From assembly GCA_937921995.1 (NCBI GenBank), contig CAKZVF010000127.1, positions 1 through 38,783 of the forward strand: 38,783 nt of DNA, in the 5' to 3' direction. Position numbers and translations under genes: made by a program. This stretch comes from an uncultured Pirellulaceae bacterium. Lineage in GTDB: Bacteria; Planctomycetota; Planctomycetia; Pirellulales; Pirellulaceae. This document shows positions 24,022 to 32,381 of this stretch, piece after piece. The notes under the pieces are model-generated. The model worked only from the letters and a program-made list of their open reading frames with translations. It searched no databases and was not told the origin of the DNA. The first letter of the stretch is position 1, and each line of letters starts with the position of its first letter.

Positions 24022-24487
24022 AGCGAGCCCCGAAAGTTGCAAAGATTAGAACGCAATCGAAAGCTGACAAAATGTCGAAGAGAAGATTGCTCTCGAAACG
24101 AATAACGCGTATGGCGATGATTGTAAAAACAGTCACCAATGGCTTACTCCTACTTTTCGTCGCAAGGGGAGCGTTTCTGAAAACAAACATAATCACTACA
24201 AGTGAAATTCGATCGTTTACAAAGGTCGCCTGTGAAGCTGTTCTGCTATTAAGGGTTGATTGCGCAGTGCGTGCTAGGGGTGCTCTTTTTAATGCCTGAA
24301 TTCCTTACTGATCCTTAAAGTTGAACACTGGTTATGCTTGCACTATCCAGCAGGCGTTTTCAGTAGGTTTTGCTGCAAGTGATCAAGCGCTAACAACTTT
24401 GTCGGTTGGGTAGGCTGGTTTCTTCATTTTGAACTTACGACACAACCAACCTGCTTCGGTTGTGACTCTCAGTTTGACAGCCATCAT
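24022..24487. other. Intergenic region upstream of the export operon
   Basis: About 465 bases without a supported gene; the 75-codon plus-strand frame at 24072 has no recognisable family or ribosome site. It must contain the promoter of the tolC-like gene. A 7-bp inverted repeat (cacaacc ... ggttgtg, near 24443-24466) is visible; no further signals are supported. Confidence 0.5.
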
Positions 24488-24524
24488 CCAAAAGAAAAAC
24501 CGCTGGTCGAATGACCAGCGGTTT
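24488..24524 (-). terminator. Rho-independent terminator after the TM_helix gene
   Basis: A perfect 12-bp stem (24497-24508 with 24513-24524) and a four-base loop. On the minus strand the hairpin aaaccgctggtc / gaccagcggttt runs into tttttctttt. It lies 80 bases past the stop codon at 24604. Strong and specific. Confidence 0.9.
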
Positions 24525-24580
24525 CAAAGATTGCAATTAGCATCGTTGTATCTGATTCGTTAGATCAACTTCATTCGTTG

Positions 24581-24610
24581 GATCTAATTTGATCTAATTC
24601 GATCTACTTT
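24581..24610. repeat. Three 10-bp tandem repeats at the 3' end of the TM_helix gene
   Basis: gatctaattt, gatctaattc and gatctacttt follow each other; the third includes the stop codon of the minus-strand gene. Two weaker copies occur just to the left (gttagatcaa, ttggatc). Probably replication slippage; no function is evident. Confidence 0.7.
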
Positions 24611-26184
24611 ACATAACGGTCGAGAATGCGTTTGGCTGCGTCGCGTCCGCCCCAGCCAAAGGCGATCGCTGCGGCCAGTCCCGCTCCACCCAACAGAGAG
24701 CCAAAGGCAACGTTGATGATGGAGGCGGACAATCCGATCTGTTGCAGTGCAAAACCGCCAGCGAAGACCGCGATTGCCCCGCGTGCCAGCATGGCTAACT
24801 GGTCTGCATTGGCAGCACCCGAAGCCTTGACCATGTTGGCGACCAAATTCCCGAGGTACAAACCGGCACCAAGAATAACGCACGCCATCAAGACTTTGAC
24901 AGCAAAACCAGCAAACGTTTCCACGTGCCCTGACAATTCTCCCAGACCCATCATGGGTAGTGCTTGAAGTGCCGATAGCAAAACGATTGCGATCATGACC
25001 AGTTTGCCGGCCAACTTAGAAGGCGCGTTGTCGCCCGATGGAGTGAGGTTCAAACCGATTTTTTCAGGAACGCTATCAAATCCAACGCCCTTGAGCAGAT
25101 CGGTCACGATGCCGCCCACCAATTTCCCAACAAAGAAAGCAATTCCCAAAACGACGGCAGCGCCGATGAACCCGGGGATCAAAGAAGTGATCCGCTCAAG
25201 GACTTGGCTGGCAGGTCCCGAGATTGCTTCGATATTGAGCGTCTTGAGTGACTGAACGAGAATCGGAAAGATCACAACAGCGTAACCAATGATCCCCAAG
25301 ATATCAGAGACTTTGGTGTCACCGGTGCTGATGCCTACTTTCGAAGCCATCGCATTGAGACCAAACGACGCCGCCAAATTTGAGATGACCTGTTTGACAA
25401 TTTTTGCGATCAGCAAACCAATCAACAGGATGACAACGGCCCCAATGATGTTGGGCAGATAATTCAGAGCTTTATCGAACATGTTCTGAACAGGTTCCAA
25501 CAGGCCAGGAATCTGTAAAGCGCCGAGAATTGCTGGCAGGAACAACGCGAAGATGACCCAGTAAACCGCTTCGGGCAACGTCTCACTCAACTTCGCTTCA
25601 CCGTCGGTATCCGCCACTGTGTCAGTCAGTGACGAAGCAACGGGGAGATCGTCCTGTTCAAGGTTCACGTCATCGGCACGCCCCAAATTCAAGCCAGCGT
25701 CGATTGTTGAATCAACCGCGTTGATTGCCGAGGTGGCACCGGAGCCGATGTTCTTAATGCGATTATCGATGTCGGCGGCTTCTAAACCCTTTTTGGAGGC
25801 TTCTTTTCCGACACGGGCAAGGACGTAGGCCACGATACCTAAAACGCCGGCGCTGATGACGCGTGGAGCGTATAGGAAAATCTGATCCAAAAACGCGTTC
25901 AGTGGTTGAGAGACGACCGAAAGATTCAGCGCGTTGAAGAACGCAATCAGTACAAACAGCATGATCAAGTAGAAAACGATCTTGCTGGCGACCTTCGCGA
26001 CGTCGACGCCGCCGCCGGGGGCAACGACCGAGGCGATCTTGCGATCAAGCCCAGATTTATTCAATCCCAGCAAAACTAAGCGGCCGATGACGCGAGCCAC
26101 AATCCAGCCAATCACAAGGATGGCTAAGGCAGATAAAATACCCGGTAGATGGGTACCGATTTGACTGTTGATGTTTTCTAGCAT
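24604..26184 (-). CDS. Multi-helix TM_helix (PF05552, CmpX/YkuT-like) membrane protein
   Basis: 526 residues, ATG 26184 with ctggag seven bases before. It consists of repeated hydrophobic hairpins of the 'conserved TM helix' type that flank mechanosensitive-channel domains: ILSALAILVIGWIVARVIGR, YAPRVISAGVLGIVAYVLAR, YLPNIIGAVVILLIGLLIAK, LIPGFIGAAVVLGIAFFVGK and FAVKVLMACVILGAGLYLGN, each followed by a short amphipathic stretch such as LLKGVGFDSVPEKIGL. It ends FGWGGRDAAKRILDRYVK, the usual ending (FGxGGRDxA). An MscS beta-domain is not visible. The cytoplasmic loop 150-200 is acidic. Likely an osmotic-stress or membrane-tension protein, by family. It is 54 bases downstream of the SHD1-domain gene and ends in a strong terminator. 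Confidence 0.85.
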   Translation of the reverse strand: MLENINSQIGTHLPGILSALAILVIGWIVARVIGRLVLLGLNKSGLDRKIASVVAPGGGVDVAKVASKIVFYLIMLFVLIAFFNALNLSVVSQPLNAFLDQIFLYAPRVISAGVLGIVAYVLARVGKEASKKGLEAADIDNRIKNIGSGATSAINAVDSTIDAGLNLGRADDVNLEQDDLPVASSLTDTVADTDGEAKLSETLPEAVYWVIFALFLPAILGALQIPGLLEPVQNMFDKALNYLPNIIGAVVILLIGLLIAKIVKQVISNLAASFGLNAMASKVGISTGDTKVSDILGIIGYAVVIFPILVQSLKTLNIEAISGPASQVLERITSLIPGFIGAAVVLGIAFFVGKLVGGIVTDLLKGVGFDSVPEKIGLNLTPSGDNAPSKLAGKLVMIAIVLLSALQALPMMGLGELSGHVETFAGFAVKVLMACVILGAGLYLGNLVANMVKASGAANADQLAMLARGAIAVFAGGFALQQIGLSASIINVAFGSLLGGAGLAAAIAFGWGGRDAAKRILDRYVK

Positions 26185-26238
26185 TGAACGCTCCAGGGGT
26201 AGTTGAAGTTGGATGATGTGAGACGAGCCCAGTCGGGT

Positions 26239-27108
26239 TTACCGTTTACTGTTCACGTATTTTTGATCTTCAGGACTCAAACGATTTAAAGTCAGTCGAA
26301 ATTTCTTTTTGTCTTCGTTGACGACGATGATTTTGTCGTCTTCCCATCGGACGAACGCCAACCGCGCTTTGTTGCCCTTGCTGGAAATCCAATCGCGGAA
26401 TTCGAGCGGTGGGTTCTTCGGCGGCGCACCGCCCAGTTCCAAGGGGTTCGCTTCGGCGTTTATTCCGCCAGTTGCCGCCATAGAATTTGACTGCGTGGCA
26501 TCGGCAAGCTGATCTTCGAGCGTCTGGATTTTGGTTTCTTGAGCTTCCGATTGATCATTGAGCCTTTTGATTTCCCGATCAAGCAAGCCTTTTTCTTTCT
26601 TGAGTTGAGAAATCTGTTTCTCGTACTTCGAAGTATCAACGGCGGCGATAGGATCTGGTTTGGCCGACTTGGCTGCTGCCTTCTGAAGTTCTGTCAATTC
26701 TTTTGACTTGGTGTCAAGCTGTTTTTGTAGCCCGCTGATCTTACGTTCTAGCGCGGTTCTTTCCTTTTCGGCAAGACCATCGCTGGCTTGGAGTTGATTG
26801 GGATTTGAGACACCACTGGTGGCGTTGGGCAGTTTTGCATCGCCGGCAGCGATGTCTGCGTCTGTCCCATTGGAACCTTGGACATCGGCGACGGCGGAAT
26901 CATTCATTGAACCATCGGCGTTACCGACCAACGCGGCGGTTGTTGAGTCCGCGCTGGTGCTGGTCTGGGTTGGAAAGAGATAGACAAACAGCGTCCCCAG
27001 AATCCATGCGGCAAACAAGCCTGCGGCCAGCATTAACACCAGCGTGTCCACAATACCAAAATTGCGATCACGGGTTGAACGCTCGGCCGATGAAGAATTT
27101 GTTTTCAT
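26239..27108 (-). CDS. Membrane-anchored coiled-coil protein with SHD1-like domain
   Basis: 289 residues. One membrane helix near the N-terminus (TLVLMLAAGLFAAWILGTLF, about 22-41), a low-complexity Ser/Thr/Ala stretch, a coiled coil about 110-210 (ERKISGLQKQLDTKSKELTE; LKKEKGLLDREIKRLNDQSE), and a C-terminal domain FRDWISSKGNKARLAFVRWE with DKKKFRLTLNRLSPEDQKYV. The last matches the SHD1 (Sla1 homology domain 1) consensus RxWTxxxGxxxxxAxFxxxxxgxVxLxxxdGkxxxvplxxLSxeDxxYv, a domain first described in eukaryotic endocytic adaptors and abundant in planctomycetes. First gene of a two-gene unit with the TM_helix protein. Confidence 0.75.
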   Translation of the reverse strand: MKTNSSSAERSTRDRNFGIVDTLVLMLAAGLFAAWILGTLFVYLFPTQTSTSADSTTAALVGNADGSMNDSAVADVQGSNGTDADIAAGDAKLPNATSGVSNPNQLQASDGLAEKERTALERKISGLQKQLDTKSKELTELQKAAAKSAKPDPIAAVDTSKYEKQISQLKKEKGLLDREIKRLNDQSEAQETKIQTLEDQLADATQSNSMAATGGINAEANPLELGGAPPKNPPLEFRDWISSKGNKARLAFVRWEDDKIIVVNEDKKKFRLTLNRLSPEDQKYVNSKR

Positions 27109-27543
27109 TTTTTGAAGCGGTTGAAACCAACAGTGGAGTGAGTGGCAGAATGGAACAAATCTAAAATCAATCGCAGAAAGCAGTAGCGCATCATGGTGGG
27201 GGAATCATTTCCACGACCGCAAAGCCACCGGGTCCTGCGGAAAACTTGCAAAAGCGATGGCTTCGGATTCCTGCAAAGCTAAGAATTTAGCCTATTCAGA
27301 GAGGGATTGGAAGTTGGCGATTATCGCTTCTTTTCGGTTTCTGGCGGCGTCGCCATCGGCAAACCGGCCGAAGCGGCGTGGATTGATTCGGAATCCCGAT
27401 GAATATCCACGCGCTGGCGCTTCGGGTTTGTTATGTCGCAACTTCAAAACGCGCCAGCCGGCAGCTACGATGGCTGCAGAAGTGAGTTCGCCACCGGCTG
27501 AAGAAGCATTTGGGCGGGTGGTTCGCAAGAAAGATCGGAACGG
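27109..27543. other. Intergenic region, no supported gene
   Basis: 435 bases between the DUF937 and SHD1 genes, both on the minus strand. The 78-codon minus frame at 27292-27528 (with RHNKPEAPARG and RINPRRFGRFADGDAARNRK) lacks a ribosome site and family features; it reads like the translation of a dispersed non-coding repeat. The region should include the promoter of the SHD1 gene near 27110-27180. Confidence 0.4.
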
Positions 27544-29742
27544 TTACTCCTGACTATCGCCGGTAGTTTTCATCAGCGCGTTGAGCTCCTTGAATTTGCC
27601 CTTGAGCACCTGCTTTGCGGCGTCCGATTGAAATATTTTCTTTCTAGCTTGAGCAATCATTTTTTGGCCTTCTTCCAACTGGAAGTCGACCAAGATCTCG
27701 ATCTCGTCTTCCCACTGGGCGCGGCCGTTGAGCAATGCTTCTAATCCGGAGATGTGTTCGGAGAGCGATTTTTCGGCGGCCTTGGCCTGTGCTTCATCCT
27801 TGACCTCTTTCAGTTCCGTTTCGATGGCTGACAGAAATTCTTCCACCTGTTCGTCAGCATCAATTTCGAGATCCGTCACGGTCAACTCAGTTCCAGCGGA
27901 GTTTCCCTCTGAGGATGAATCGGCATCTTCGCCGGAGTCCTCAACTTCGTCATCGCTGTCAGCTTGGCCCTCGCTATCAGCTTCTTCGCCGGCGTCAGCA
28001 GTTTCGTCGACTTCAATGCTACCCTCGAGAGAAGGGACTTCATCCTGAACTGCATCGCTGGATTCCTTGGAACTCTCATCCCCTGTTTTGGGCATCGGGC
28101 TGTCAGTATTTTCCGCGTTGGAAGCCGAACTGTTCTCTGCTTGATTGCCTGGGTCAGCATTCTCAGTATTTTCAGCGCCAGTAGATGTTTCGTCGGAAGG
28201 GTCAACGAGATCAACCGCCTTGTCTGTGTTGTCTGTGTTGTCCGTTTTGTCGGTGTTGTCTGATTCGTCGAGAGTGATTTGGATGCTTGAACTTGAATCA
28301 TCAGAATCCGTTTCTTCAGATGTGCCTTCGGTGTTTTCATCCACTGCGGCATCGGTGGAGGTTTCGTCGTCCTCAGCCGCTGCTGCGACCGCTGCCGGGT
28401 TGTCTTCTGCGTTTGGTTGCGAGTTCCGGCCATCGGGATTAAGAAACAAAATACACAGCGCTAACAGCGAACCGAAAAACAGCACGGGCCACCACAGCCA
28501 GTGAAACCATCCGCCGGACGTTTGGCCTGCGGAGTGAGCGTTCCCCCCGGCGTTGGCCGTTGCGGCTCGATCAGAATATTGCAATGTTCCGTCGGTGCTG
28601 CGTTGTTGTGCAGAGTCGGGGGTCCACAACCGGCTGCTCGGGCCGCTGTCGCCCGTTTCCGCTTTGCCGTCGGAATCGCTTTTCGTTTCTGTTTGGCTTG
28701 TCGTGATAGAGGTGCCTGAATCAGCGGCAGCAAACCCCGAAACAGCATTCTTCGAATCATAAGTGTTTATTGTAGAAGTTCCGCTGGCATCGGAATCGGC
28801 GTCTCCCGACGGATTCTTCTTCGTCTGTTTTGCAGAGGGAGTCAGCGCCGCCGCAGCAACGCCTGCTGCGCCAACGGCCGCCGCACCAGTGGCTGCAATC
28901 GCGCCAGCGGTAGTTGATTTTGTTGCCCGGTCTTCATTCGCAGTGCTTACCCCGAAACCCGACTGGGTGGGGTTCACCGCGATTGGTTCGCGATCACGTC
29001 GATCTTTGCTGCGCTGATCAAAACCTTGGACTGATTCGCTCTGCCCAGCTCCAGATGTTGGATCGGAATCTTTATCGCCAGCACTACTTTCTTGGTCTTC
29101 ATCGGAATCGCGAAAATGGTGGGCACCCAACGATGCCGAAGCGATCGCGGTGGCAGTTACGGCGGATCCTCCTTCCTTGGGCAAGTCGCTGAACAGGGGT
29201 TCGTTCTGCTGGTCGCTTTTGTAAACGCTGGAAAAGTAATGGTCGCTCTGACGTTCCCAATCTGACAGATGATGTTGCTGTTGCTCGAGAATGTTGCCCA
29301 GCTCATTTTGGCTGAGGTTTTTCGACTGTTGATAATTGGCTACTGAAGCAAAAACCAACGGCGTCACGGCGCCCACCAGTCGTTTGGCCGAAGTGCTGCC
29401 GATGTCAGATTCTCGGCTGACAGATCGAATTAAGCGATTTGTTTCGGCACCGATTAAACCGTCCAGTTGATCATGTCCGGTTGCGACCAAGGCCCGGCTA
29501 TCTTTGTAGTACATCTGTTTTGAGAAACTGCTGGCAACTGTTGTATCGGTATCGCGCAGTTCGCGCCATAGCATAGCGCGGCCCTGATCGACTTTGGTGG
29601 CTGACACCATTGCACCAAGAATTTTTGGGACGGCGGATTTTACTCCGTCACGAACCTTGCTTTCATTCTCACCCAGCACCGCTCCCAGCAGCCCAAGAGA
29701 TTGGTCGTCCAGTTGTTGCATTACTTGTTTTAAAAAGTTCAT
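27544..29742 (-). CDS. Large DUF937 protein with membrane helix and acidic repeat region
   Basis: 732 residues from ATG 29742, where the DUF937 domain begins; the frame is open 78 codons further but that part is unrelated. Residues 1-160 are DUF937 (MNFLKQVMQQLDDQSLGLLG; AVPKILGAMVSA; STSAKRLVGAVTPLVFASVA; LSQNELGNILEQQQ). A Ser/Asp/Gln-rich linker, an Ala-rich hydrophobic segment (279-300) and one clear membrane helix (414-435, WWPVLFFGSLLALCILFLNP) follow. Residues 440-650 are very acidic, with repeats such as NTDKTDNTDNTDKAVD. The last 90 residues are helical (VEEFLSAIETELKEVKDEAQ). DUF937 proteins are often small and of unknown role; this fusion to a long acidic, membrane-anchored region is unusual. 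Stands alone between longer spacers. Confidence 0.75.
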   Translation of the reverse strand: MNFLKQVMQQLDDQSLGLLGAVLGENESKVRDGVKSAVPKILGAMVSATKVDQGRAMLWRELRDTDTTVASSFSKQMYYKDSRALVATGHDQLDGLIGAETNRLIRSVSRESDIGSTSAKRLVGAVTPLVFASVANYQQSKNLSQNELGNILEQQQHHLSDWERQSDHYFSSVYKSDQQNEPLFSDLPKEGGSAVTATAIASASLGAHHFRDSDEDQESSAGDKDSDPTSGAGQSESVQGFDQRSKDRRDREPIAVNPTQSGFGVSTANEDRATKSTTAGAIAATGAAAVGAAGVAAAALTPSAKQTKKNPSGDADSDASGTSTINTYDSKNAVSGFAAADSGTSITTSQTETKSDSDGKAETGDSGPSSRLWTPDSAQQRSTDGTLQYSDRAATANAGGNAHSAGQTSGGWFHWLWWPVLFFGSLLALCILFLNPDGRNSQPNAEDNPAAVAAAAEDDETSTDAAVDENTEGTSEETDSDDSSSSIQITLDESDNTDKTDNTDNTDKAVDLVDPSDETSTGAENTENADPGNQAENSSASNAENTDSPMPKTGDESSKESSDAVQDEVPSLEGSIEVDETADAGEEADSEGQADSDDEVEDSGEDADSSSEGNSAGTELTVTDLEIDADEQVEEFLSAIETELKEVKDEAQAKAAEKSLSEHISGLEALLNGRAQWEDEIEILVDFQLEEGQKMIAQARKKIFQSDAAKQVLKGKFKELNALMKTTGDSQE

Positions 29743-29985
29743 GGTTAGCCCTAACAGCCCAAAGTGACCAGAAGAATAATTATCGATACGCCAAGCGAAT
29801 GGTCCAATCCGCTGGGAAATCTTTACAATCAAAACCAAAAAGACCAGCGGCGCGACCGTTTTTCTTGCGTGCGGTCTGCACCAATCCCGGTTTTTTGCCA
29901 GTACGGCTTCGTAATCATTCGCATCGAATCGCGACCGACAGTTGAAAAAATGTCGAATCAAGACAAAAACAACCAAATTGTTCGG

Positions 29986-30282
29986 CTAAGTACGATGCCA
30001 TGTTAAGGGTTTATGATTCGTACGAACGAGCAGCCCTTTGGCTTCGAGGTCCAGCTGAACCGTCTTTGCCCACCATTTAGATTTCTGTCCCTCGGGCCAC
30101 AAATCTTGGGGCAGAAACGGTAAAATCGCCTGCTGCATCTCAGATTGGTTGAGACCGGGCGGTTTCTTAGGAAGAACTTTTAGCAGGACCTTCTTCATTG
30201 CCAAGTATTTGGCAGCGTCGACATTGGTAAGCTGCTCTGGGCAATTGATATTTTCAATTGCGATCTTTTCAGATTTTGGCAT
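29986..30282 (-). CDS. DUF6958-family protein
   Basis: 98 residues, with a strong agaggaagcg site before ATG 30282. The pattern INCPEQLTNVDAAKYLAMKK, VLLKVLPKKPPGLNQSEMQQ, then KWWAKTVQLDLEAKGLLVRT and PLTWHR fits the DUF6958 family, small cytoplasmic proteins of about 100 residues with a winged-helix-like layout (Lys-Tyr helix, PGL turn, WW-vQLDLEAKG recognition helix, RxxxxPLxW). Function not established. It is 36 bases after the acyl-ligase gene on the same strand, so it may be co-transcribed with the aromatic-acid operon or simply follow it. Confidence 0.75.
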   Translation of the reverse strand: MPKSEKIAIENINCPEQLTNVDAAKYLAMKKVLLKVLPKKPPGLNQSEMQQAILPFLPQDLWPEGQKSKWWAKTVQLDLEAKGLLVRTNHKPLTWHRT

Positions 30283-30318
30283 CGCTTCCTCTGTTTTCGT
30301 TGAGGTTAACAGGTTCGG

Positions 30319-32349
30319 TTATGTTTCGTCTTCCAGTTCTTTCATTAAAGCTTCCAACACCTGTTCCTGAGACATCGACGCGATTTCTTCTTCCCAAACC
30401 TCACCGCTGTTAGCTAGCTCAGCCGAAGCAGATTGCTTTGAACCGTCATTAGTTGAGTCGTCATGATTTAGGTCTTCGTGTTTTGATTCATCAAACAGGC
30501 ACTGAACAAGAAAATCAGAAAGTTCCCCAATCGTTGGGTAATCAAATATCACCGTCGCGGAGATGTCCGCCCGGTCCCCAACTTCCACTTGCAGTCGATG
30601 GCTCAGTTCAACCAGCATCAGTGAATCCAATCCGGACTCCAGCAAAGGTTCGTCAACCTCCACTTTTTCGTGGTCGCCAGAAATTGCGCTGACAACCGTT
30701 TGGAGATATTCGTTGGCCGCGCGTTGTCGTTCGGTCGGGTAAACCGTTTGCAGTATTTGATACAGCTGTGGCGGGTGGCTCCGAAGTTGATCCTCCGGTT
30801 TGGAAGATGTGTCAGTCGTATCAGACGCACCAGGCGAATCGAGCGATTGAGCCAACAACGTGTCTTGTCGGGATCGCAATTCTGTCTTGAGAATTTTCCC
30901 CGAGGGGTTCCGTGGCAATTCATCCACCACAAAAATGTGTTTGGGTGCTTTGTAGTTCGCCAGATGTTGTCGGCAAAAATCTTTCAACTGGGAAACCAAC
31001 GAAGGTGCGGCCGTTTCTTGCCCGACAACGAAAGCTGCCACTTCTTCGCCTAAGACCGTGCTTGTGAACCCGACGACTGCCGCTTGAGCAACACCGGGGT
31101 GATCCAACAAAACTCGTTCGACCTCCGCGGGGTAAACTTTCAAACCGCCAATGGAGATCATGTCTTTGACTCGGTCCACGATGTAGAAATGTCCGGCTTC
31201 GTCAGCGCGTCCGATGTCGCCCGAATGAAACCAACCGTCAATGATCGCCGCGGCGGTGTCCTCGGGTCGGTTCCAGTAGCCCAGCATCACATTGGGCCCT
31301 CGAATGGCAATTTCACCGAGCTCTCCAACATCACATGGCTGTTTTGTTTCGGCGTCAACGATCTTCATCTCAACATTGTCGATCGGGGCACCGATCGAAC
31401 CGGGCACGAATTGCAAGCGATGGTTGTAACTAGCAAACGGCGAGGTTTCGGTGAGACCATAACCGGCATAGATGGGCATTTTGTAAGTCTCCCGCCATCG
31501 CGCTTCGACGGTCACCGGCATCGTGGTGGCAGCGGTAAAGCAGTAGTTTACCGAACTCAAATCATCGGGCGAACAGCAATCGTTCAGCATTTGGAACATG
31601 GTGGGAACTCCGTAAAGTTGACTTACCGCATGTTCACCAATCAGCCGGCGTGATTGTTGAGGGTCGAATTTTCTCTGCAACACCAGGGTCGCGCCGGCGT
31701 TGAGTCCTGAGTTCAGCAATGCGTTTTGACCGAAGCAATGAAACAGTGGCACCGTCAAAAGAATCACATCATCGGGATGCATCTGGCAGAGATGATTAAA
31801 AGCGCAAACGTTGGAACGCACATTGCCGTGCGAAAGTGTGGCACCTTTGGGAAATCCTGTCGTGCCCGACGTGTAGAGAATCAACGCGGGTTCCTCGGGA
31901 GCCGCATCATAGATCTCCCAAGACAAATCGCTGTGGAACGTTAAGGGTTGACCGTTGCACGTGTCTCCAAGCTCGGATGATCCAAAGACCTGATTGATGG
32001 CTGCTGGAGCCTTTTCAAGCAATTGTGAATCTTGCTCAACAACAATTACCTCCGCACCACAGTCATCAATCGCAAACGCAATTTCGGATTCAGCCAATCG
32101 TGTGCTCAGCGAAACCGCGATCGCGCCTCGCCGCAAAGCACCGTAGTACCACACCGCAAACGCGGGAACGTTAGGCAGCATGATCGCGACTCGGTCTCCG
32201 GCAGTGACACCGGCGCGGCCCAATTGATCGGCCGCGGCGATAGACAATTCATTTAGTTGTTCGTACGTCAGCGCGTACGACTCAAACAGAATCGCCGTTT
32301 GGTAAGGATAGATTCGCGCGGGGCCGGAAAGATGTTCGCAAATGTTCAT
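30319..32349 (-). CDS. AMP-forming acyl ligase fused to an acyl carrier protein
   Basis: 676 residues from ATG 32349 (a TTG 13 codons upstream overlaps the previous gene). ANL adenylation domain 1-500: P-loop ILYTSGTTGFPKGATLSHGN (157-176), AGYGLTETSPFASY (295-308), DGWFHSGDIGRADEAGHFYI (371-390) and DRVKDMISIGGLKVYPAEVE (392-411); catalytic Lys485 in NPSGKILKTE. Carrier domain 540-620 with the phosphopantetheine site ESGLDSLMLVELSHRLQ, Ser576. The tail EEEIASMSQEQVLEALMKEL resembles helical docking ends after PKS carrier domains. It should activate a carboxylic acid and load it on its own carrier arm; the adjacent ammonia-lyase suggests cinnamate or coumarate as substrate. It starts 32 bases after the ammonia-lyase stop. 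Confidence 0.9.
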   Translation of the reverse strand: MNICEHLSGPARIYPYQTAILFESYALTYEQLNELSIAAADQLGRAGVTAGDRVAIMLPNVPAFAVWYYGALRRGAIAVSLSTRLAESEIAFAIDDCGAEVIVVEQDSQLLEKAPAAINQVFGSSELGDTCNGQPLTFHSDLSWEIYDAAPEEPALILYTSGTTGFPKGATLSHGNVRSNVCAFNHLCQMHPDDVILLTVPLFHCFGQNALLNSGLNAGATLVLQRKFDPQQSRRLIGEHAVSQLYGVPTMFQMLNDCCSPDDLSSVNYCFTAATTMPVTVEARWRETYKMPIYAGYGLTETSPFASYNHRLQFVPGSIGAPIDNVEMKIVDAETKQPCDVGELGEIAIRGPNVMLGYWNRPEDTAAAIIDGWFHSGDIGRADEAGHFYIVDRVKDMISIGGLKVYPAEVERVLLDHPGVAQAAVVGFTSTVLGEEVAAFVVGQETAAPSLVSQLKDFCRQHLANYKAPKHIFVVDELPRNPSGKILKTELRSRQDTLLAQSLDSPGASDTTDTSSKPEDQLRSHPPQLYQILQTVYPTERQRAANEYLQTVVSAISGDHEKVEVDEPLLESGLDSLMLVELSHRLQVEVGDRADISATVIFDYPTIGELSDFLVQCLFDESKHEDLNHDDSTNDGSKQSASAELANSGEVWEEEIASMSQEQVLEALMKELEDET

Positions 32350-32381
32350 GTTGGTGTGGCGCGTTCTTTGTCTTGCTGTGA

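Noticed and set aside
27292..27528. Small minus-strand gene with NKPEAPARG
   Set aside because: No ribosome site, odd composition, and more like a translated non-coding repeat; left as part of the intergenic description.
28215..28265. Minisatellite (9-base units around tgtctgtgt)
   Set aside because: It encodes the in-frame NTDKTDNTD repeat of the DUF937 protein; reported there instead of as a separate repeat.
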